From NCBI RefSeq assembly GCF_012641405.1, contig NZ_JABAII010000010.1:62001-126000 (forward strand): a stretch of 64,000 nt of DNA, in the 5' to 3' direction. The notes beneath the pieces were generated by a model that saw only the letters and a list, made by a program, of their open reading frames with translations, was not told the DNA's origin and ran no database searches. The position numbers and the translations under genes were made by a program. The stretch is from Rhizobium sp. P40RR-XXII (GTDB lineage Bacteria; Pseudomonadota; Alphaproteobacteria; Rhizobiales; Rhizobiaceae). Below, piece after piece: positions 52,199 through 62,580 of this stretch. Each line of letters starts with the position of its first letter. Within the stretch, counting starts at the first letter, position 1.

Positions 52199-53707
52199 AT
52201 GTGGCGAAAGCCGGAAAGAGAGCCGATGATCGGCCAGAAGAAGAAATACGTCATTCCCGGTATATCCTTGGCGTTCAGCCTTCGATCCGCTCGATGCGTG
52301 CGGTCACTCCCGCTCACACTTGCCGTCCTTGCCTTTGCTCAGTGGGGCTACCGGTCAGCCTTGGCAGCGGATGATTTTCTCTTGGAGCAGAAGAGGCCTT
52401 TGATAAAAGCCGACCGGTCGCGGGAGGACTGGTCGCTTCTTGCGGATCCGAAACTGCGGACTGAGCCGTTGGATAGTCTCAAGTACATTCCGTTGTTTCC
52501 GTCCAATCCCGACAGCTACATCTCGCTCGGGCTCAATCTTCGCGAAATCTTTGAAGTCAGTGATGCGCCGGCTTTCGGAACCGTACGTGCAAATCCCGGA
52601 GACTCCTACTGGTTGCAGCGCGCGCAGTTCCATATCGATGTTCACCTGAACGAAAACTGGCAAGTGTTCACGCAGTTCGAAGATGTGCGTGCGTTCGACA
52701 AGACGGTGGTCGGCCCTAACGACGCAAACCAATTCGACCTTCGGCTGGCATTCATCGGCTACACGCAGGAGACTGACGCGGGAACGTTCAGGGCGAGGGT
52801 CGGCCGCCAGGACTTCGCTTTTGACCTGGAGCGGTTCGTATCGGTGCGCGATGGGCCGAATGTCCGCCAGGCGTTCGATGCGGTCTGGGCCGGGTGGGAG
52901 ACGGATGCATGGCGCTTCTATGGTCTTGTTAGCCAACCTGTTCAGTATCGCGATGACGATCCTTTCGATGATCGATCGAGCAGCGATGCAATGTTCAGCG
53001 GGGTCCGCGTGGAGCGGCAGCTCTCGCCGGATATCGAGGCCTCCGCCTATTACGCGCTTTATCAGCGCAAAGACGCCACATTTCTCACCGCGTCGGGTGA
53101 GGAGGACAGGCATATCCTCAATATTCGGACGGCCGGCAAATATGCCGGTTTCGACTGGGATGTGGAAGCGATGGGACAGGTCGGCAAGGTGGGCGCAGCC
53201 GATATTCTGGCCTGGGCCATGGGTGCGAGAACCGGCTACACCTTCGAGAATGTCACCTGGTCGCCGCGCATCGGTCTGCAGTTCGACGTGGCGTCGGGCG
53301 ACGGTGATGCGGGCGACGGTACGCTCGGCACTTTCAATCCGCTGTTTCCGAACGGCTTTTATTTCTCGCTCGGCGGTCATACCGGATACACCAACCTCGT
53401 TCACATAAAACCATCGGTCACCGTTCAGCCGATAGAAGACCTGACCCTGATGGCCGGGGTCGGACTGCTCTGGCGACAGACGACAGACGACGCCGTCTAC
53501 ACCCTGCCAAGCATTCCCGTAGCTGGCACGGCGGGTCAGGGGCCGGCATGGACCGGAGCTTATTTGCAGGTCAGGGCGGACTACCGCTTCAATCCCAATC
53601 TCACGGGGTCGCTGGAGGCTGTTCACTACCAAGTCGGGTCGGCGCTCGAAGCTGTGGGTGGCCGCGACAGCAATTATGTCAGAGCAGAGCTGAAGCTGGT
53701 GTGGTAA
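52199..53707 (+). CDS. alginate-export family outer-membrane porin
   Basis: Outer-membrane beta-barrel protein of 502 residues. A long N-terminal stretch up to about residue 57 (LPLTLAVLAFAQWGYRSALAA) contains the signal peptide. The mature part matches the alginate_exp domain: SYISLGLNLREIFEVSDAPAF, then LQRAQFHIDVHLNENWQVFTQFED and repeated amphipathic strands. It ends in an aromatic residue (LKLVW), as outer-membrane proteins do. It probably lets an anionic solute pass. The ATG at 52199 follows AGGACG; the ATG at 52226 would shorten the signal. Confidence 0.85.
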   Translation: MWRKPEREPMIGQKKKYVIPGISLAFSLRSARCVRSLPLTLAVLAFAQWGYRSALAADDFLLEQKRPLIKADRSREDWSLLADPKLRTEPLDSLKYIPLFPSNPDSYISLGLNLREIFEVSDAPAFGTVRANPGDSYWLQRAQFHIDVHLNENWQVFTQFEDVRAFDKTVVGPNDANQFDLRLAFIGYTQETDAGTFRARVGRQDFAFDLERFVSVRDGPNVRQAFDAVWAGWETDAWRFYGLVSQPVQYRDDDPFDDRSSSDAMFSGVRVERQLSPDIEASAYYALYQRKDATFLTASGEEDRHILNIRTAGKYAGFDWDVEAMGQVGKVGAADILAWAMGARTGYTFENVTWSPRIGLQFDVASGDGDAGDGTLGTFNPLFPNGFYFSLGGHTGYTNLVHIKPSVTVQPIEDLTLMAGVGLLWRQTTDDAVYTLPSIPVAGTAGQGPAWTGAYLQVRADYRFNPNLTGSLEAVHYQVGSALEAVGGRDSNYVRAELKLVW

Positions 53708-53792
53708 CAATGCCGACTCTACGCAGCACTGCGAAATACCCACCCGGTTCTCGGCATCCAGAAGCACAAGCAATGGATCCGCTGACGTTGAA

Positions 53793-53830
53793 GATCGCAA
53801 GTTAAGATGAAATCCTGTCCCCCGCAACCA
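53793..53830 (+). repeat. tRNA-3'-end-like repeat, third copy
   Basis: It starts GATCGCAAGTTAAGATGAAA and ends CCTGTCCCCCGCAACCA. The last 12 bases equal the tRNA(fMet) 3' end, and AAATCCTG is kept from the T-arm. It is the least altered of the three short copies. It lies 86 bases after the porin gene and closes the segment between 27116 and here. Confidence 0.6.
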
Positions 53831-54257
53831 TGCTGCCGGACGCCGGACCACGCAAATCGACGATTATCTACGACGTGCTATTCCCTTGAATCGATAGGTT
53901 TAAATCAGGCTCTGGCGACTTCTGGTCATCAATCGACCTCGACCTGGCTATCTCCCACGCCGCTAGTTGGCAGGTGATATGCGCTTGCGCGCGAGTGACA
54001 AGCAGTGGCAGTCACGCGGCCTGGCGCTTTTGCGCTCCGATTCCAGTCATTCCGACCGTTTGAGCGATTGTCCAAAAGTTGCCGGTAGGCTTATGCGGGT
54101 TGAATGTCCCACTTTGGACGGGAAACGGACTGGTAGGTTCGGGGCGGCTACGTCGGGAAAACTGCCCTTGATCCGGGCAACGAACTTTGAGAGCCATTCC
54201 GCTTCCTGACGCCATTTGCGTTCACCTCAACGAACTGCTGTTGGCCGGGCGAAGTCC
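53831..54257. other. no gene recognised
   Basis: Between the third tRNA-end repeat and the LysR pseudogene I find no protein-like frame, no repeat of note and no RNA fold that I can name. Short open frames on both strands look random. Confidence 0.4.
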
Positions 54258-55150
<893 letters not shown>

Positions 55151-55259
55151 TCATCACCTCAGTGATAAGGCCAAGCGTAATTATCCCTCTAATCGAGACA
55201 ATTGTTTTGTCCTAGATTTTCTCCATCGGCAAGGGACATGCGATCCCGCATCGTCAGCG

Positions 55260-56123
55260 GTGATCAACTTTCCCGAAGGCTTTGACGAGAGCAAAACGTA
55301 TCCGGCGATTGTCGTCTCGCATCCCGGCGGCGGCGTGAAGGAACAGACGGCCGGCACCTATGCAGCCAAGCTCGCCAAGTTCGGCTTCGTGACCATCGCC
55401 TATGATGCCTCCTATCAGGGCGAAAGCGGCGGTGAGCCGCGCCAGCTCGAAAACCCCTACATCCGCACCGAGGACGTCAGTGCCGTCATCGACCACCTGA
55501 CGACGTTGCCCTACGTGGACAAAGATCGCATCGGCGCCATGGGCATCTGCGCCGGGGCAGGCTACACCGCCAATGCCGCGATCCAGGATCGCCGCATCAA
55601 GGCCATAGGCACGGTCAGCGCCGTCAATATCGGCTCGATGTTCCGCAATGGCTGGGAGAACACCGTCAAGTCCATCGATGCGCTGCCCTATATCGAGGCT
55701 GGCTCCAACGCCCGCACCGAGGATGCGAAGGCGGGCTCCGCCACGATGCCGCTGGCTCCGGTGAACGAAGCGGACGCGCCGAACGAAGAGCTTCGTCAGG
55801 CATGGGAATATTACCACACCGCCCGCGCGCAGTGCCCAACCTCACCCGGTGTCGCGACCTTGCGCAGCCTGAACCAGATCATCACCTACGATGCTTATCA
55901 CATGGCCGATGTTTATCTGACCCAGCCGATCCAGATCGTCGCGGGCAGCGTGGCGGGCAGCAAGTGGATGAGCGACGATCTCTTTGATCGCGCCGCCAGC
56001 ACCGACAAGTCCGTCCACATCGTTGAGGGTGCCAATCACATGGAGCTCTATGACGGCCACAAATATGTCGACGAGGCCGTCTCGGTGCTCGCGCCGTTCT
56101 TCACGGCGAAGCTCTCGGTCTGA
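55260..56123 (+). CDS. alpha/beta hydrolase, dienelactone-hydrolase-like, shortened N-terminus
   Basis: Hydrolase of about 287 residues. It begins INFPEGFDESKTYPAIVVSHPGGGVKEQ. The nucleophile motif is GAMGICAGAGYTANAA, with Cys in the elbow as in dienelactone hydrolases. The C-terminal His is in EGANHMELYDG. The GTG at 55260 is the first usable start. Relatives have about 20 more N-terminal residues, and the sequence just upstream has lost its frame, so the front is probably damaged. It is followed by a close paralogue at 56204. The natural regulator is the frameshifted LysR. Confidence 0.75.
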   Translation: MINFPEGFDESKTYPAIVVSHPGGGVKEQTAGTYAAKLAKFGFVTIAYDASYQGESGGEPRQLENPYIRTEDVSAVIDHLTTLPYVDKDRIGAMGICAGAGYTANAAIQDRRIKAIGTVSAVNIGSMFRNGWENTVKSIDALPYIEAGSNARTEDAKAGSATMPLAPVNEADAPNEELRQAWEYYHTARAQCPTSPGVATLRSLNQIITYDAYHMADVYLTQPIQIVAGSVAGSKWMSDDLFDRAASTDKSVHIVEGANHMELYDGHKYVDEAVSVLAPFFTAKLSV

Positions 56124-56203
56124 GTCATAGCGGCGTGGTGAACGCCTTGCGGGCCGGCATCGTCGGTCCACACAGATTGCGCGTCCCTCACAAGGAGAAC
56201 AAC

Positions 56204-57136
56204 ATGAAAACCGTTCAAATCCAGAACCCCGACATGGCTTGGCATATTGCCGCCAACATCCTGTTCCCGCCAGCGTTCGACGAAGCGAAGACCTATCCGA
56301 CGATCGTCAGCGTCCACCCGTTCGGAAGCTGCAAGGAGCAGACCTCGGGCAATGTCTATGGCAAGGCGCTGGCCGAGCAGGGCTTCGTCGTCATCGCCTA
56401 TGACGCCAGCTTCCAGGGCGCATCCGGCGGCAGCCCGCGCTGGATCGAAAGCCCCTCGCAGCGGGTCGAGGACATCAGCCATGTCATCGATTATGCCGTG
56501 ACGCTGCCCTATGTCGATGCCGACCGCATCGGTGTGATCGGCGTTTGTGGTGGTGGCGGCTATGTCCTCAACGCCACCCTAACGGAAAAGCGCATCAAGG
56601 CCGTCGTCGGCATCACCCCGGTCAATATCGGCCGTCTCTTCCGTGAGGGCTTCAGCGGCTACGACCCGATTGGTGCTCTGGAAGCCATGGCAGCGCAGCG
56701 CACCAGGGAAGCGCGTGGTGGCGAATTGCAGGTTAACGAACTACTGCCCGCGAGCCCGGACATGGCCACGAAAGCCGGTCTTACCGAACGCGACGTGTTC
56801 GAAGCGACCGACTATTACAAGACGCCGCGCGGTCAGCGGGAAGGCGGCTGGACTCGGATGCTGTTCAGCCATGCCCAGAAGACGCTGGCCTGGGATGCCT
56901 TCGCCTTCACCGAGACACTGTTGACCCAGCCGATGATGGTCGTGATCGGCCAGAAGGTCGGCGCGTTCGGCGCTTTCCGCGATGGTATGGAAGCCTACGG
57001 CCGCGCCGTCGCCTCGAAGGATCGCCAGCTCGTCTCGTTGGAAGACTGGTCGCACTACGACCTCTACGACAAGCCGGAGCCGGTCGGCCTGGCGCTCGAA
57101 AAGCTCGTGCCGTTCTTCAAGCAGTATCTGGGCTGA
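56204..57136 (+). CDS. alpha/beta hydrolase, dienelactone-hydrolase-like
   Basis: Hydrolase of 310 residues, paralogue of the gene before it. Common blocks are FDEAKTYPTIVSVHPFGSCKEQTSGNVYGKAL, GFVVIAYDASFQGASGGSPRW and the nucleophile region IGVIGVCGGGGYVLNA (Cys in the elbow). The His is in DWSHYDLYD. Here the N-terminus is complete, with AAGGAG before the ATG at 56204. It is the second of four same-strand genes. Confidence 0.87.
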   Translation: MKTVQIQNPDMAWHIAANILFPPAFDEAKTYPTIVSVHPFGSCKEQTSGNVYGKALAEQGFVVIAYDASFQGASGGSPRWIESPSQRVEDISHVIDYAVTLPYVDADRIGVIGVCGGGGYVLNATLTEKRIKAVVGITPVNIGRLFREGFSGYDPIGALEAMAAQRTREARGGELQVNELLPASPDMATKAGLTERDVFEATDYYKTPRGQREGGWTRMLFSHAQKTLAWDAFAFTETLLTQPMMVVIGQKVGAFGAFRDGMEAYGRAVASKDRQLVSLEDWSHYDLYDKPEPVGLALEKLVPFFKQYLG

Positions 57137-57194
57137 TCGGTCGCGGCGGCTCCCGCTGCCGCGCCTCCATCTCGAATATGAAAGGAGCCTGCAC

Positions 57195-57539
57195 ATGGCA
57201 GCTCAACAAGGCGGTATCGGCAAGCGCCTGTTCGGCGATATCGCGCCCCAGCTTGCCGATTTCAACGACAGCGTCCTTTTCGGCGAGGTCTGGACCGAAC
57301 CGACGCTCTCGCAACGCGAGCGCAGCCTCATCACCATCAGCAACCTCATTACGATGTATCGGGTCAACGAATTGCCCTTCCATTTCCGCAAGGGCCTGGA
57401 GAACGGCCTTTCGAGAGAAGAGATCATCGCGGTCATCACTCATCTCGCCTTCTATGCCGGCTGGCCGCCCGCGATGACCGCGCTGAAGATCGCGCGCCAG
57501 GTGTTTGACGAAATCGATACGGAAGGAACGAATAAATGA
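57195..57539 (+). CDS. carboxymuconolactone decarboxylase family protein
   Basis: Small helical protein of 114 residues. LADFNDSVLFGEVWTEPTLSQRERSLITISNLITMYR and ENGLSREEIIAVITHLAFYAGWPPAMTALKIA are the AhpD/CMD motif. The CxxC of peroxidase-type AhpD is absent, so it fits the decarboxylase-like branch. AAAGGAG precedes the ATG at 57195. Its stop overlaps the next start (ATGA), so it is coupled to the NmrA-like gene. Confidence 0.88.
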   Translation: MAAQQGGIGKRLFGDIAPQLADFNDSVLFGEVWTEPTLSQRERSLITISNLITMYRVNELPFHFRKGLENGLSREEIIAVITHLAFYAGWPPAMTALKIARQVFDEIDTEGTNK

Positions 57540-58174
57540 CCAACGTCCTCATTCTCGGAGCCGGCGGCCAGATCGCCCGTCATGTCATTGAGGCGCTGGG
57601 CGGCGACCGCGACACTCACCTGACGCTGCTTGCCCGTAATCCGACAAAGCTTGCGGCAAGCGCGCCGGCCGGCACCGAGATCGTGCAGGGTGATGTGCTC
57701 GACGCGGCCAAGCTGGAGGCGGCTGTCACCGGCAAGGATATCGTCTACGCCAATCTCATCGGCGAAGACCTCGATGATCAGGCAAGGGCAGTCATCGCCG
57801 CCATGCAGGCGCAGGGCGTCAAGCGGCTGATCTTCGTTCTTTCGCTTGGCATCTATGACGAAGTGCCCGGCAAGTTCGGCGAATGGAACCGGGGCATGAT
57901 CGGCGAGGACCTGAAGCCCTATCGCCGTGCCGCCGATGCGATCGAGGCGTCCGGTCTCGACTACACCATCCTGCGCCCGGCCTGGTTGACCGATGAGGAC
58001 GAGGTGGACTACGCGCTGACCGCCAAGGGCGAAGCCTTCCAGGGCACCGTCGTCTCGCGCAGAAGCGTCGGCGACCTGATCGCCAGGATTGTCGTGAAGC
58101 CGGACCTGCATGCGAGAGCGAACCTCGGTGTCAACAAGCCGAACAGCGACGGCGATAAACCTTACTTCATGTAA
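57536..58174 (+). CDS. NAD(P)-binding NmrA/SDR-like protein
   Basis: Atypical SDR of 212 residues. The start NVLILGAGGQIARHVIEALGG is the NAD(P) motif. VQGDVLDAAKLEAAVTGKDIVYANL and LKPYRRAADAIEASGLDYTILRPAWLTD are the NmrA-family blocks. It has no Tyr-x-x-x-Lys pair. Together with the CMD protein and two hydrolases it makes a four-gene unit. The likely role is reduction or sensing of a quinone-like compound, which is inference. It ends 82 bases before the fourth tRNA-end repeat. Confidence 0.85.
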   Translation: MTNVLILGAGGQIARHVIEALGGDRDTHLTLLARNPTKLAASAPAGTEIVQGDVLDAAKLEAAVTGKDIVYANLIGEDLDDQARAVIAAMQAQGVKRLIFVLSLGIYDEVPGKFGEWNRGMIGEDLKPYRRAADAIEASGLDYTILRPAWLTDEDEVDYALTAKGEAFQGTVVSRRSVGDLIARIVVKPDLHARANLGVNKPNSDGDKPYFM

Positions 58175-58256
58175 ACAAGGCTACGCCGCCGCATGAAATA
58201 GCCCTGTATTGTTGCCGGTCAAAAAGGTTTTTAGCGCCCTGATGGGCAGTTGCTGT

Positions 58257-58293
58257 GATCGCAAGTAAAGATGGGTGCATGCCCCCGCAACCA
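58257..58293 (+). repeat. tRNA-3'-end-like repeat, fourth copy
   Basis: It begins GATCGCAAGTAAAGATG and ends GCCCCCGCAACCA, closest to the copy at 27080. It lies right after the four-gene hydrolase cluster, so that cluster (53830-58257) is bordered on both sides. The 320 bases that follow hold no intact gene. Confidence 0.6.
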
Positions 58294-58501
58294 AACTTCC
58301 TCCCACAAAAAACCAATATCCCCCACCCAAACAATATCACAACGCAAAGACCTCAACACCCGCTCGCGATGGTGGAAACGCGACGGGCCAGAAACTGAAG
58401 CCCGCACGCTAAAAGCATGAAAACAAAACCAATCTTACCCCTCATCCTTACCAGCTACCGCTGGCCACAAGACCGCTGCTGAGCATAACAGCGCGCCGCT
58501 C

Positions 58502-58618
58502 TCAAGTCCGACCGAAATCCTGCGGATGCACGGGGCGGGTGAAATCCATGATCGCGTTATGCGGGATCTCGAACACGAGCTCGATTTGCAGGAGATCGCC
58601 GCGGAGAACAGACTTTGA
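58502..58618 (+). pseudogene. possible C-terminal remnant of a sodium/proton antiporter (CPA1)
   Basis: A frame without its own start reads SSPTEILRMHGAGEIHDRVMRDLEHELDLQEIAAENRL to a TGA at 58616-58618. The ERELDLQE-type end resembles the tails of CPA1 Na+/H+ antiporters. Only about 38 residues remain. The rest of 58294-58932 shows no gene. Confidence 0.35.
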
Positions 58619-58932
58619 TCCGCCAGGCCTCTGGATAAAACAGGCGCCCATTGTCCATGTCATCGGCTCGCACTGGAGCAAATATTGTACGGAGAATGGA
58701 AAATCAGCCACCCCTCAATCTAATTTTGCGGATTCGTGACTTTCCGGTAGTAGCCGTAAGATTGTACAAGATGGTTGTAGTCGTTCTAGTAACACTTGTT
58801 CTCACTGTGGTTGAAACCCGAATTTGCGGAAGAATGAGCATTGCGCGGGTGTTCGGCAGAATTATATGGTCTGCTGCAACCTGAATGTTCTCAGGGATGC
58901 CACAGGCGCGGAGGCCGTCTTGGAGGAGAGGG

Positions 58933-59838
58933 ATGAGCCTGGACAATCTTGAACTGAAAACGCTCGGCCCGTACTTCGGACTTCCCGAGGCCGCCTCATT
59001 GAACGCGGTGCCCGTCAGATCTTCATCCATTTGCGTGACGAGAATCGCCAAGGATGTCGCCGATGGTGAGAGGCCCATTGTCTCCCTTCCCGTTTGCGAC
59101 GCCTATTTCCTGATGGTGTACACCAAAGAGGCTCATCATTGCGATATCCTGCCGGATGGAACCAGAACGCTGCCTCGCAGATTTGAGCGAGGATCGGTCT
59201 GCCTTGTCGACCTTTCCGAAGGGGCCTCGGTCGTCTTATACGCGGACCTTCATTCCGCTACTTTTTTACTGCCAAGGACGCTTATCCAAGAGGTCGTAGA
59301 ATTATCCGGTACAAGCCCGAGACCCGAGCTGCGGTGTCGAAGGGGCGAGAGGGATCAGGTTCTAAGCAACCTCACCGACGTCATCCTTTCCCTCTTTGAC
59401 CGACAGAATGCGTCGTGGGAGGTACTCCTGAAACACCTGGCAATCGCGATATGCTCCCATCTAATCCAGGATTCGGTTGGCGAGACGGAGGCTGGCGTGG
59501 ACGATGCGATCTTTCCCTACAATCGCGAGGCGGCGGCAAAAGAGTTCATGAGGAAAAACCTTGCCCGTGAATTGTCCGTCTCGGAAATCGCCGCGGCGGC
59601 TGGCCTCTCCGCCAATCATTTCTCACAGGGATTTAAGAAAGTGACGGGCGTCACGCCCCATCAATGGCTGATGCATGCGCGCGTGGAGGCTGCAAAGGAT
59701 CTGCTACGCGGAAGCGAGTCATCGCTGAAGGTGATCGCGGAGGCGTGTGGATTTGTGGATCAAAGTCATTTTACGAAGGTTTTCTCCCGCGAAACCGGTA
59801 TGACGCCGGCAGTTTGGCGTGCAGGATGTCTTAACTAA
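58933..59838 (+). CDS. AraC family transcriptional regulator
   Basis: Regulator of about 301 residues. The N-terminal domain has PIVSLPVCDAYFLMVYTKEAHH, and the C-terminal AraC domain (about 200-300) has LSVSEIAAAAGLSANHFSQGFKKVTGVTPHQWLMHARVEAAKDLL and IAEACGFVDQSHFTKVFSRETGMTP. The ATG at 58933 follows GGAGGAGAG. It is the first of two similar AraC genes (see 59941), probably an ancient duplication. It may control the gene set from 61059. Confidence 0.88.
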   Translation: MSLDNLELKTLGPYFGLPEAASLNAVPVRSSSICVTRIAKDVADGERPIVSLPVCDAYFLMVYTKEAHHCDILPDGTRTLPRRFERGSVCLVDLSEGASVVLYADLHSATFLLPRTLIQEVVELSGTSPRPELRCRRGERDQVLSNLTDVILSLFDRQNASWEVLLKHLAIAICSHLIQDSVGETEAGVDDAIFPYNREAAAKEFMRKNLARELSVSEIAAAAGLSANHFSQGFKKVTGVTPHQWLMHARVEAAKDLLRGSESSLKVIAEACGFVDQSHFTKVFSRETGMTPAVWRAGCLN

Positions 59839-59940
59839 TTTGGGTTGAGCAAAAGGATATTTTGTAAAAAAATCGTTGGAATTTACCAGCGAATTGCCCT
59901 ACCGATACAGTTGATAAGGGTGGGTTGGCCGGAGTGGACA

Positions 59941-60840
59941 TTGGCAAGAGAATCGGAGGGCGATAACCTGCCCAGAACGCCTGTTCCCAGCCGGTGGACG
60001 ATGAAGGCGTCGGCTATTACGATTACGCGCCTGTGCTACGACAAGGACGATCTTCCGATCGCTCCGCCGAGCAAACGCGATGACGCGGTTTCCGTTATCA
60101 TCCAGTTGGCCGATTTTCGAATGCATCGGCTCTGGAAAAATAACGAGCTCATTTTTGAAGGTGGGCATCCAAAAGGGGCGATCGCCATCACCGATCTGAG
60201 GAATGAATGGCAGTGCCATCATCTCTCCTCATTCGACAATTTGCGGTTCAATATCCCGCTATCATTTGTACGCTCTTTTCTGGAGGATATCGGCCGCCCG
60301 CAATTCGACGGGTTCGATTGCAGGTCCGGCACCAGGGATGACGTCATTCTTGGCCTTGCTCAGGCTGTCTTGCCATATCTCGTCAATCGACATGAAGCTA
60401 ACCAGCTCTTCTTTGAGCAGATCAGTCTGGTCTTGCTGACGCATTTGACCCATACCTATGCAAGCCAATATTTTCCGACGAAGAGGAATGGCGTTCTGGC
60501 GCCATGGCAGGAAAAAAGGGTGCTGGAATTCCTGACGACGAACGCCTTCGCGCAGGTTTCGATCACTGAACTTGCCGAGATATGCGGCCTGTCCCGCAGT
60601 TATTTCAACAGAGCGTTCAAGGAAACGTTCGGCCGGACGCCGTACCGCTGGGTCATGGAGTATCGGGTTTCAAAGGCTAAAGATCTGCTGCTTTCGAACC
60701 TTTCAATTCAACAGATCGCCACAACATGCGGCTTCGCCGATCAGAGCCACCTGACACGGGTGTTTTCGGATATTGCAGGAGACCCGCCAGGCAACTGGCG
60801 TCGGCAGAAGCGTTTGAAACTCGGCGATAAAACCCCGTAA
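59941..60840 (+). CDS. AraC family transcriptional regulator
   Basis: Regulator of about 299 residues. The N-terminal part has VSVIIQLADFRMHRLWKNNELIFEGGHPKGAI, and the C-terminal AraC domain has VSITELAEICGLSRSYFNRAFKETFGRTPYRWVMEYRVSKAKDLL and IATTCGFADQSHLTRVFSDIAGDPPGNW. A TTG at 59941 has GGAG six bases before it and gives MARESEGD. A later ATG at 60001 is an alternative. The gene is 102 bases behind the first AraC gene and shares its layout. Confidence 0.85.
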   Translation: MARESEGDNLPRTPVPSRWTMKASAITITRLCYDKDDLPIAPPSKRDDAVSVIIQLADFRMHRLWKNNELIFEGGHPKGAIAITDLRNEWQCHHLSSFDNLRFNIPLSFVRSFLEDIGRPQFDGFDCRSGTRDDVILGLAQAVLPYLVNRHEANQLFFEQISLVLLTHLTHTYASQYFPTKRNGVLAPWQEKRVLEFLTTNAFAQVSITELAEICGLSRSYFNRAFKETFGRTPYRWVMEYRVSKAKDLLLSNLSIQQIATTCGFADQSHLTRVFSDIAGDPPGNWRRQKRLKLGDKTP

Positions 60841-61058
60841 AATCGCAGCCAGCCCGAAGCTCGCATTCTGGCTAAATCCTCCCGTCAGATCCCGTCTCGA
60901 GCAGGGGCTCGTCTCCTTTTCGGCGCCGTTTGATATCCGGCCGCCGAAACAGTCCGAACATCCAAACCATCCTTTTAAGCGACAAGAAGATTGCTTCCGC
61001 AGCGGGCATCATCCGCTCCGTCAACGCAATTCAGCTCAACGCTTTTGAGGAAAACACA

Positions 61059-61715
61059 ATGACCGTAAGCGCGACACCGACGCCGGGCTCGAAGCTTCTT
61101 ACTCCGAAAGACCACACGCTGATCATGATCGATTTTCAGTCGCAGATGTCTTTTGCGACGAAGAGCATCGATGCTGTCAATCTCCGGAACAATGCAGCTC
61201 TCGTCGCCCATGGCGCCAAGGGTTTCGGTGTTTCTACCATTCTGACCACAGTTGCCGAAAAGAGCTTCTCAGGTCCGATGTTCTCGGAAATCACCGACGC
61301 GTTTCCTGGCCAGAAGCTGCTCGACCGAACCTCGATGAACACTTGGGAAGATGCATCCGTCATCGAGGAGATCAACCGCATCGGCAAAAAGCGCATTGTG
61401 CTTTCGGGCCTGTGGACCGGCGTCTGCATCGTCGGCCCGGCCCTGTCGGCCATTGAGCAGGGTTTTGAAGTCTTCGTATTGGCTGACGCCTGCGGCGACG
61501 TCTCCGACGAAGCCCATAACCGGGCGATGGATCGCATGGTTCAGGCCGGCGCTCAGCCGATGACGTCGCTCCAGTACCTGCTCGAGCTTCAGCGTGATTG
61601 GGCGCGCACAGAGACCTACGACATGACCACCGGCATCGCCAAGAAATTCGGCGGCGCCTACGGCCTCGGCATCATCTACGCAAAGACGATGTTCGGCGCG
61701 TCCGAAGGTCATTGA
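61059..61715 (+). CDS. isochorismatase family hydrolase, YcaC-like
   Basis: Cysteine hydrolase of 218 residues. The Asp is in HTLIMIDFQSQMS (about 23), and the nucleophile Cys is in SGLWTGVCIVGPALS (about 120). MDRMVQAGAQPMTSLQYLLELQRDW (about 158-182) is the YcaC C-terminal helix pattern. GAGGAAAA precedes the ATG at 61059; the open frame upstream is not protein-like. It is the first of a same-strand unit with a hydrolase, XapX and an amidohydrolase. The paralogue at 43644 shares about half of its residues by eye. Confidence 0.88.
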   Translation: MTVSATPTPGSKLLTPKDHTLIMIDFQSQMSFATKSIDAVNLRNNAALVAHGAKGFGVSTILTTVAEKSFSGPMFSEITDAFPGQKLLDRTSMNTWEDASVIEEINRIGKKRIVLSGLWTGVCIVGPALSAIEQGFEVFVLADACGDVSDEAHNRAMDRMVQAGAQPMTSLQYLLELQRDWARTETYDMTTGIAKKFGGAYGLGIIYAKTMFGASEGH

Positions 61716-61838
61716 TAACTGAATGGCCGCTCGTACTCACGCGATGCGGCGGCCAGCTCTTCGATCTCTCCCGTGGTGCACTCGCCTTTGCGCCACGGTG
61801 CCCGCCATTTCCTTTCTGTCATGTGCACGGAGTTCACC

Positions 61839-62546
61839 ATGACCGCTTCACCATCGAATAGCGCGACCGTCATCCTTGTGCATGGGGCATGGGGAGATGC
61901 ATCGAGCTGGCGATCCGTTATTCCCCTTTTGCAGAAGCAAGGCGTTTCCGTTGTCGCCGTGCAGAATCCGACGTCATCTTTGTCGGCGGATGTCGAGGCA
62001 ACCCGCCATGTGCTGAACGAGATCGATGGACCTGTCGTTCTCGCCGGTCATAGCTGGGGAGGAACGGTCATTACCGAAGTGGGGGACGACCCGAAGGTCA
62101 AGGCTTTGGTCTTTGTGGCGGCCTTCGCACCGGATGTTGGCCAATCAACGGGTGATCAAGTCGCCGCTCACCCTGCGCCCCCCGGCCTAGGGGAGGTGAG
62201 CTCTGACCGCAGCGGCAGCTACATGATGAGCGTGAGCGGCTGGATCAACGCTGTCGCGCAGGATCTTCCGGAACAGGATGCACGGGTTCTCGCGGCTACC
62301 CAGCCGCCGCTCGGTGCCGGCACGTTCTCCGACAAGGTGAGTAAGGCTGCTTGGACGGACCGCAAGAACTGGTACGTGATTTCAACCGAAGACCGGGCGG
62401 TCAGCGTAGAGCTCCAGCGCGAATTGGCGAAGAAGTTGAGTGCTTGCACGATCGAACTCAAGGCCAGCCATATGTCGTTGCTTTCGCAACCGGAGGCCGT
62501 TGCTTCCGTCATCCTCGAAGCGGTTTCCGATGTATCGGCGGGCTAG
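61839..62546 (+). CDS. alpha/beta hydrolase
   Basis: Hydrolase of about 235 residues. The oxyanion region is TVILVHGAWGDASSWR (about 10-25), the nucleophile Ser is in VLAGHSWGGTVITEV (about 70-84) and the late His is in KASHMSLLSQPEAVA (about 212-226). Similar enzymes act on small esters or amides. The ATG at 61839 follows CGGAG; the ATG at 61821 is another choice. It is the second gene of the isochorismatase unit, 123 bases behind it. Confidence 0.87.
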   Translation: MTASPSNSATVILVHGAWGDASSWRSVIPLLQKQGVSVVAVQNPTSSLSADVEATRHVLNEIDGPVVLAGHSWGGTVITEVGDDPKVKALVFVAAFAPDVGQSTGDQVAAHPAPPGLGEVSSDRSGSYMMSVSGWINAVAQDLPEQDARVLAATQPPLGAGTFSDKVSKAAWTDRKNWYVISTEDRAVSVELQRELAKKLSACTIELKASHMSLLSQPEAVASVILEAVSDVSAG

Positions 62547-62580
62547 TACCAAGGCATTGAATCCAAAAGGATAATTAACC

